This document shows, in pieces, positions 55,779 through 61,021 of a stretch of DNA of 64,000 bases (within the stretch, counting starts at the first letter, position 1; each line of letters starts with the position of its first letter). Below the pieces are notes generated by a model, which was not told the DNA's origin, made no database searches, and worked only from the letters and a program-made list of their open reading frames with translations. The position numbers were made by a program, and so were the translations under genes. Origin of the DNA: an uncultured Acidobacteriia bacterium (GTDB lineage: Bacteria; Acidobacteriota; Terriglobia; Bryobacterales; Bryobacteraceae). Location: NCBI GenBank assembly GCA_903851195.1, contig CAINNJ010000058.1, positions 1-64,000 on the forward strand, written 5' to 3'.

Positions 55779-57023
55779 TCAGGCGGCGCGGGAGCGTGAT
55801 TCCCAGTAGTCCTCGAATTTGCCGCTGAGTCGGGAACATCGGAGAGCGATGATGGCATTGGCGCCACGGGCGGTCCAGAACATGCCGGACTGTTTAAGGC
55901 GGCTGCCGATTACCGTTTTGCAGGCGGCTTCGATAACGCCGGAGCCGACGAACAGGTGTTGTCGCCGGAAATCCGGGTAGCGCATGCGTTCGGCATTGCG
56001 GTCGAAGTAGTCGGCTTCGAGTCGAATCCTGTTCAGCAGTTCAGCGCTGGATGGGCGAAGGGAGCGCAGATAGCGCACCAGCTTTTCGATTTCTCCTCCA
56101 TCCAGTTTCGGCTGGTGGCGCTTCATCCACTGTTGTGGCGCCTTTTCGTTGCCGGAACAGAGCGCCCGGGCAAGGTCCCACAGATGCTGACGCGCGTGAT
56201 AGATGTCCACCACCTGGACGGCTCCGGGAAAATGCTGGCCGGCGATATTCCAGATCCATTCGGCTCCATCGGCAAGAATCACTTTCTTCCGTGCGCGGCT
56301 CCAGCCACGTTCCCAGGCTTCGGTGTAAATCCTGCGCCCGAATTCATCGGCCGTTTCAATCGCCCCGGTGTAAGTCGTCGAGCCGGGATCCCGAACGGGC
56401 CTGCCCTTGTCGTCTGACGCGACCTGCGTGAAGACGCAACCGAGTTTGACTTCACGGGTGCGTGCGGGCTGACCCTCTGTCCGGCCCGCCCGGCCTTCCA
56501 GTTCCGCCCGCACCATGGGAATCTGCGTGCCGTCCATTTCGATGTACATCACCGGCACCGGGGGGCCGAGAACATCCGGCAGTTCCAGTTGGAGTGCGCC
56601 GGTCGAGCGTGCCCGCTCCCGGTGAACAATGTCTTCGCCGATTGCCTCGGCCTGGCGCTCGACGGCTTTGGTGGTTACGCTCAGACCGGCCAGCAGTTCC
56701 AGTTCTTCCCTGCCATGCTGAAAGCTGGATTCGCTGCCCACCGTCGTCATCATGCGGCGCACACCGGGCGAGTATTCCGTGCTTTCCACACCCAGCTCGG
56801 CGTCGCGCGGGCAACTCCCCTCATGGCATTCCGGGCACAGATAATAAGGCCTCTGGATGGTAACGGTGCCCAGAGCGGTAAGCAATTGCTTCGGCCGGAT
56901 CTGATGGAACCGCGCGTGGCCACCGCATGGGCAGGCGATGACGCGATCGAATGCCGCCGGTGTGCTCAGGAGCCGGCGCAGAACGGCGGCCCCTAACTGG
57001 TGAACGGCGGCGCGGGTGGCCAT
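55779..57023 (-). CDS. ISKra4-family transposase
   Basis: A 414-residue transposase of the ISKra4 family: IACPCGGHARFHQIRPKQLLTALGTVTIQRPYYLCPECHEGSCPRD (zinc-finger-like), YIEMDGTQIPM (first catalytic Asp), VILADGAEWIWNIA (second Asp), VVDIYHARQHLWDLA, and SGVIEAACKTVIGSRLKQSGMFW (Glu). The open frame actually continues upstream of ATG 57023 without stop (...ALLEVVFNDLRRSGHFDFEAIE) as far as the A8 run, so the real product is probably a frameshift fusion with the upstream ORF. Confidence 0.9.
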   Translation of the reverse strand: MATRAAVHQLGAAVLRRLLSTPAAFDRVIACPCGGHARFHQIRPKQLLTALGTVTIQRPYYLCPECHEGSCPRDAELGVESTEYSPGVRRMMTTVGSESSFQHGREELELLAGLSVTTKAVERQAEAIGEDIVHRERARSTGALQLELPDVLGPPVPVMYIEMDGTQIPMVRAELEGRAGRTEGQPARTREVKLGCVFTQVASDDKGRPVRDPGSTTYTGAIETADEFGRRIYTEAWERGWSRARKKVILADGAEWIWNIAGQHFPGAVQVVDIYHARQHLWDLARALCSGNEKAPQQWMKRHQPKLDGGEIEKLVRYLRSLRPSSAELLNRIRLEADYFDRNAERMRYPDFRRQHLFVGSGVIEAACKTVIGSRLKQSGMFWTARGANAIIALRCSRLSGKFEDYWESRSRAA

Positions 57024-57091
57024 CTCGATCGCCTCGAAATCGAAATGGCCGCTCCGCCGAAGATCGTTGAAAACGACTTCGAGCAGGGCTG

Positions 57092-57490
57092 TTATTTCCT
57101 GTTGTGTCTCGTGGTGGATGATCTCTGCAGTTTTTTTTCCTGGGGTGACAGCGAGTCTTCGACAGGTCGAGCCCGGCAGATGCTCTCGTTGACTTCCAGC
57201 AACTCGTGGCTCAATTCGCGGAAGCGATGAAAAGCCGCTATTTCGCGTTCCGCCTTGCGCAATGCGGCCGGGGTGGCGAACGACTCGCTGATTGTTTTGC
57301 CATTCACCTTTCGGGTCAGACGAAAGTTCGGCCCGTGGCCCGGCTCATTGGGTTTGTGGCAACGGCATTCGGCCTTGCCACAGCGGCCCGTTATGGATGT
57401 GATCGAACCGCTGCGAAAGTCGCCAAGTTCGAGAATCCGGGCCAGGATAGCGGATCGGCGTAATTCGAGATCGGGAAGAGTAAGAGCCAT
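57092..57490 (-). CDS. DUF6788-like first ORF of the ISKra4 element
   Basis: A 132-residue protein with ITSITGRCGKAECRCHKPNEPGHGPNFRLTRKVNGKTISES, the Cys/His-rich segment found in small ORFs accompanying ISKra4-type transposases (DUF6788-like), then AAFHRFRELSHELLEVNESICRAR. Near its end, QEKKLQRS is encoded across GAAAAAAAACTG; a -1 slip there enters the transposase frame. It may supply DNA-binding function to the fusion. Confidence 0.75.
   Translation of the reverse strand: MALTLPDLELRRSAILARILELGDFRSGSITSITGRCGKAECRCHKPNEPGHGPNFRLTRKVNGKTISESFATPAALRKAEREIAAFHRFRELSHELLEVNESICRARPVEDSLSPQEKKLQRSSTTRHNRK
57131..57138 (-). other. Probable -1 programmed frameshift site
   Basis: Eight consecutive A residues on the minus strand (G-AAAAAAAA-CTG), in the ORF1 phase GAA AAA AAA CTG. 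ORF1 stops about 40 bases later, while the -1 frame is open from here into the transposase. A-runs of this kind are classic slippage sites in insertion sequences. Confidence 0.65.
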
Positions 57491-57713
57491 ATTCCACCTT
57501 CCTACCTAACGTATCACTACGTTCGGAATCAGGCGGCAAAAAAAGAATCCCGATACATCCTTACTTTTTGGTCGCGCACCCGCAGCAGACCACCCGAAAC
57601 GGATCCGAGTCAACATATGGTACTATACAGGTGTAGCTTGCGCGCACTGCTGCCATTTCGGCCCGGCACACTGTTCATCAGGCTCCACACACGAGGAGTG
57701 ATCCCACATTAAC

Positions 57714-57947
57714 ATGGCCAATTTTACTCAGGGCGCTCAGGTCGAGCACCAGAAATTTGGTTTAGGCACCGTGCTCTCCCACAGCGGTGAGCGCATCGTC
57801 ATCAAGTTCGACGACCACGGCGAGAAAAAGTTCGTCACCCCCCTGGTCATCGCCTCCCTCAAAAAGAGCGACCGCCAGCCTCCCGCCGAAAAACGCGCGT
57901 CACGGGCGCGTAAACCCAAGGTCGCCGCTACCCCGGCGACTGCCTGA
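57714..57947 (+). CDS. Small Tudor/SH3-like protein
   Basis: A 77-residue protein: MANFTQGAQVEHQKFGLGTVLSHSGERIVIKFDDHGEKKFVTPLVIASLKK then a basic Lys/Arg/Ala tail. The pattern GxxVxHxxFGxGxV resembles the small Tudor-like domain at the C-terminus of UvrD/PcrA-type helicases. The basic tail suggests nucleic acid binding. It is 22 bases before the cold-shock gene and probably cotranscribed. Confidence 0.72.
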   Translation: MANFTQGAQVEHQKFGLGTVLSHSGERIVIKFDDHGEKKFVTPLVIASLKKSDRQPPAEKRASRARKPKVAATPATA

Positions 57948-57969
57948 CAACCGTAAAAGGACCTGAAGC

Positions 57970-58422
57970 TTGAACGCCAGACAGAAACGTCTTTTCGAAG
58001 AATCTCTTAAGAAAAATCCCAACCTGAAAATGCCGACTGCCGCCGCGCAGGCGTCAGGCGGCGAACTCACCGAGGAAGATCTCGCGCTCCTGAAACAGGG
58101 CGTGGGTGACAAATCCGGACGCCCCCAGCACTCGGCTACCGCGAGCGCTTCGGGCGAAGGCGCGGACGATGGCGTCGCCGAACCCCAGACCGGCTCTGTC
58201 ATGACCTACTTCGAAGAAAAAGGGTTTGGCTTTCTCCGCCCCGATGGCGGCGGCAAAGACATCTTCTTCCATATCTCCCGGCTCCATCAGGGACAGGCCA
58301 CCGAACTGGTCCCCGGCGTCAAAATCTCCTACGAACTCGGTATGGACCGCAACGGCAAAATCGCCGCCAGCAGCGTTCGCATTCTGGCCGCCGCAGACAC
58401 CCCGCCAGCACCCAAAGCCTGA
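57970..58422 (+). CDS. Cold-shock-domain protein with an N-terminal extension
   Basis: A 150-residue protein from TTG 57970 with AAGGA upstream. Residues about 76-140 form a cold-shock domain: GSVMTYFEEKGFGFLRPDGGGKDIFFHISRLHQGQ (RNP1-like GFGFLRP, RNP2-like DIFFHIS). The N-terminal 75 residues (ARQKRLFEESLKKNPNLKMPTAAAQASGGELTEEDLALLKQG) are an extra, helical and charged, region absent from classic CspA. Expected role is RNA binding. Confidence 0.9.
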   Translation: MNARQKRLFEESLKKNPNLKMPTAAAQASGGELTEEDLALLKQGVGDKSGRPQHSATASASGEGADDGVAEPQTGSVMTYFEEKGFGFLRPDGGGKDIFFHISRLHQGQATELVPGVKISYELGMDRNGKIAASSVRILAAADTPPAPKA

Positions 58423-58805
58423 GAATCTCTCGGGCTTTTCGGCCGTTCGGTCCGCGGACAATCGGAGTTTGGAGCGCACCACTGGGCCGTGCCAACCCGG
58501 CTTTTGACCCCCTTTTGTAAAGGGTGGGAATCAACCGAGCGCCATTAGGGGCCATCCACCGGCCGAAACCGGCAGTGACCAGCGCACCGGCGCTGCTTGG
58601 GCCAACTCCCTCATTCTTGAGTGTTGGATCAAAAATGATGGGCAGCACCTGCTTCGCAGAAACGCTCCAAGTCCAGATTGTACCCTGTTTCCGCCCCATC
58701 GCCAAACTGTTTCACCCCCGGAATTTTCCGCTTGGGCGGAACCGTCCCCACGCGATATACTGCTGGAACAACTTGTAAAAAACAAGTCCATCCCGGGAGA
58801 TATCC
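58423..58805. other. Intergenic region before the small membrane protein
   Basis: About 380 bases without a convincing gene. CCCTTT-tgt-AAAGGG at 58510-58524 is a perfect 6-bp hairpin but has no T-tract. Further on, ACTTGT and ACAAGT flank an A-run just before GGGAG and the ATG of the 55-residue gene. Otherwise I see nothing. Confidence 0.35.
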
Positions 58806-58973
58806 ATGCAACTCACAACGCTCATCGCCTTCCTTCAGGACGCCCCTCCACCCGCTTCCGGCGGCGCCCAGAACACCGTCCGCATCGTTGCCGCGGTTCT
58901 TGCGCTCATCCTGGTCGTTATTATCGTCATGCGCCGCAAAGGCGGCAAAAAGAAGGACGAAGAAGAATTCTGA
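58806..58973 (+). CDS. 55-residue single-pass membrane protein
   Basis: A small gene from ATG 58806 (preceded by GGGAG) to TGA 58971-58973. It reads MQLTTLIAFLQDAPPPASGG, a short linker, one membrane helix (VRIVAAVLALILVVIIVM) and a charged tail RRKGGKKKDEEEF. The organisation (one helix, then a basic and an acidic cluster) suggests a cytoplasmic tail. No family recognised. It lies 43 bases upstream of the DsbA-like gene. Confidence 0.7.
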   Translation: MQLTTLIAFLQDAPPPASGGAQNTVRIVAAVLALILVVIIVMRRKGGKKKDEEEF

Positions 58974-59016
58974 GCTCCCCGCCGTTTGTGAGAATTCGGT
59001 TTGCGAGAATAAAGGG

Positions 59017-59868
59017 GTGACTTTCCGCAACGTCGCGCTTCCGTTCTTCGTTTCCGTCCTTTGCCTCGGCCAGGCCACGTGGCAAACCGTCACGGATCCC
59101 CCCGGCGTCGATTGGAAAGGCCTCACCGGTCCCAAAAAACAAGCCGCCCTCCGCATCATGCAGACCGAAGGCTGCACCTGCGGCTGCGGCATGAAACTCG
59201 CCGAGTGCCGCGTGAAAGATCCGGCCTGCGGGGTCAGCCGGAAACTGACCGGCGTCGTCGTCAAAGACGTCGCCGAAGGCAAAGACGCCGCCTTCATCCG
59301 CGCCGATCTCGAAAAGATCGCCGGTGAGCCCCCGCCCGTGCTCGACGACGCCGTCAAAATCTCCACCGCGGGCGACCCCGTCCTCGGCCCCGCCACCGCC
59401 CGCATGACGATCGTCGAATTCTCCGACTTCCAGTGCCCGTACTGCTCCAAAGCCATCGCGCAGGTCAAGGAAGTCATGCGCCAGTTGCCTAAAGACGTCA
59501 AAGTCGTCTTCAAACAGTTCCCCCTCGACTCCCACTCCGAAGCCGAGTTCGGCGCCGAAGCCTCCCTCGCCGCCCAGGCGCAGGGCAAATTCTGGGAAAT
59601 GCACGATCGCCTCTACGCCGGCTTCCCCGATATCAGCCGCCGCCGCGTCATGACCTACGCGAAAGAACTCAATCTCGACATCGCGAAATTCACCGCCGAC
59701 CTCGACAGCCACAAATTCCGAGCCCGCGTCCGTGCCGAGGAACAGGAGGGCGAGACCGCCGGAGTCGCCGGAACCCCGACCTTCTTCTTCAATGGCAGGA
59801 AGTACAACTCGAACTTTGAGGCCGCCCAGGTCGTCCCGCTCATCAAACAGGAACTCCGGGCCAACTAA
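59017..59868 (+). CDS. DsbA/thioredoxin-fold protein with an N-terminal Cys-rich domain
   Basis: A 283-residue exported protein from GTG 59017 (MTFRNVALPFFVSVLCLGQA). Residues about 45-72 hold a Cys-rich motif, EGCTCGCGMKLAEC followed by DPACGVS. The DsbA-like domain follows (about 115-280): TIVEFSDFQCPYCSKAIAQV with the CPYC redox pair (C140, C143), FKQFPLDSHSEAEFGAEASLAA, KFWEMHDRLY and GVAGTPTFFFNGRKY with the cis-proline. It probably handles disulfides in the periplasm; the N-terminal cysteines may bind metal or act as a partner site. Confidence 0.9.
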   Translation: MTFRNVALPFFVSVLCLGQATWQTVTDPPGVDWKGLTGPKKQAALRIMQTEGCTCGCGMKLAECRVKDPACGVSRKLTGVVVKDVAEGKDAAFIRADLEKIAGEPPPVLDDAVKISTAGDPVLGPATARMTIVEFSDFQCPYCSKAIAQVKEVMRQLPKDVKVVFKQFPLDSHSEAEFGAEASLAAQAQGKFWEMHDRLYAGFPDISRRRVMTYAKELNLDIAKFTADLDSHKFRARVRAEEQEGETAGVAGTPTFFFNGRKYNSNFEAAQVVPLIKQELRAN

Positions 59869-59875
59869 ATCGGAA

Positions 59876-59921
59876 TGTGGGGCAGCCTGGCAAGCTGCGC
59901 GCCGGTTGGTAACCGGCGCCG
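59876..59921. repeat. Two-hairpin palindromic repeat, copy 2
   Basis: Same design as the copy at 50124: TGTGGG, then GCAGCCT-ggc-AAGCTGC, then CGCCGGTT-ggt-AACCGGCG. Compared with copy 1 the first stem has changed on both sides, with one mismatch left, while the second hairpin is identical. It lies between the DsbA-like gene and the convergent MerR-TPR gene. Confidence 0.85.
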
Positions 59922-59926
59922 GATTT

Positions 59927-60847
59927 CTACTTATGCCGGACCGAATTCTTTAACCGGTCCAGCTGTTTCCGCGCCGCCCGCGCCCACGAACTCGTCGCGT
60001 CCAGCTTCAGATACCCCTGCCAGTACCCGATCGCCTGCAGAATATCGCTGTTCCGCTCGCTGAGCAGCGCCAGATTGAAATACGCATCCGCATACCGCGG
60101 ATTCAGCCGGATCGCGCTCAGATAATACTTCCGCGCCTCCTCGCTCCGCCCCTGTTCGTCGTGCAGATTTCCCAGATTGAAATGCGCCAGCGGATAGTTC
60201 GGATCCGCCTCCATCGCGCGGTTATAAAACCCCTCGGCCTCCGCCATCTTCCGCATCCGGAAATGAATCGTCCCCAGATTCACCAGCGCCCCCGCCGCGT
60301 TCGGATTCAGCTCGATCGCCTTCCGGTAAGCCGCGACGGCGTCGGCTACCGGCGCGCCCGTCTCCTCCAGCGTCAGGCCTTTCTGAAACCACACTTCCGA
60401 TTCCTGTTCCTTTTCGGCAATCGCCGCGGGTGACGCCGCCGGCGGAGTCGTCGAAACCGGAAACGACCGCAGCTTTTCAATCTCTTTGGCGTCGAAATCG
60501 AACAACAACTGCCCGCTGATGGGCTCCATCTTATTGCCCGAAACATGCACCGCGATCCGCTTGCCCTCGGCCGTGATGCGCAACTGCGCCAGCGGATGCT
60601 CTACGTCCTTCAGCCGCTTCCGCAGCGACGCAATCGCCAGTTGGATCTGGCGCGCCGGAATATCGAACTCCCGCAGCTTGCGCAACGTCTTCAGCGCCAG
60701 CAAATCGGAAAACCCGAATACCTTGGAGGCCGTGACGAACCCCTGCTTCTCCCAGGAACGCAGCTGGCGCTCGGTCACGTCGAGCATGCGGCGGACGTCC
60801 TGTCGCGGGTAGCCGGCAGGTTCCTGCATCTGGAGCCGTGTACTCAT
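59927..60847 (-). CDS. MerR-type regulator with C-terminal TPR repeats
   Basis: A 306-residue protein from ATG 60847. The N-terminal winged helix matches MerR (YPRQDVRRMLDVTERQLRSWEKQGFVTASKVFGFSDLLALKTLRKLREFDIPARQIQLAIASLRKRL, about 13-80). A linker follows, then three to four TPRs (about 150-300: AVAAYRKAIELNPNAAGALVNLGTIHFRMRKMAEAEGFYNRAMEADPNYPLAHFNLGNLHDEQGR). The fusion suggests a transcription factor controlled by protein partners. It is divergent from the TonB receptor gene, which it may control. Confidence 0.88.
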   Translation of the reverse strand: MSTRLQMQEPAGYPRQDVRRMLDVTERQLRSWEKQGFVTASKVFGFSDLLALKTLRKLREFDIPARQIQLAIASLRKRLKDVEHPLAQLRITAEGKRIAVHVSGNKMEPISGQLLFDFDAKEIEKLRSFPVSTTPPAASPAAIAEKEQESEVWFQKGLTLEETGAPVADAVAAYRKAIELNPNAAGALVNLGTIHFRMRKMAEAEGFYNRAMEADPNYPLAHFNLGNLHDEQGRSEEARKYYLSAIRLNPRYADAYFNLALLSERNSDILQAIGYWQGYLKLDATSSWARAARKQLDRLKNSVRHK

Positions 60848-61021
60848 CCGATACTTTTTAATTTTCCGCCAGTGTGGAGCGGGAGTCCACAAAACATCAG
60901 GTTAACAGGCGGTGAACCCGCCCCCCTCGCCTTTCGCAAGCCGGAACAACGGCCGCCGCTTGTGTGAGTCTTCACTTTGTGTCACCATTCCCAAAGCCAA
61001 CGTTTCAAGGGAAAATTGTCC

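Larger units (their letters stand above)
55774..57551 (-). mobile_element. ISKra4-family insertion sequence
   Basis: An element of about 1.78 kb with two minus-strand ORFs. Candidate terminal inverted repeats begin GGGATTC at 55774 and, reading inward from the right, GGGATTC at 57551, with a second shared TGATTCC further in; the arms otherwise match only partly. No target duplication was recognised. The transposase stop falls inside the left end. Ends are inferred from repeats, not from an empty site. Confidence 0.6.

Noticed and set aside
55760-57570. Target-site duplication flanking the insertion sequence
   Set aside because: No matching short direct repeat was seen on both sides of the proposed ends.
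58510-58524. CCCTTT-AAAGGG hairpin as a terminator for the cold-shock gene
   Set aside because: It is about 90 bases past the stop and has no following T-tract on either strand.
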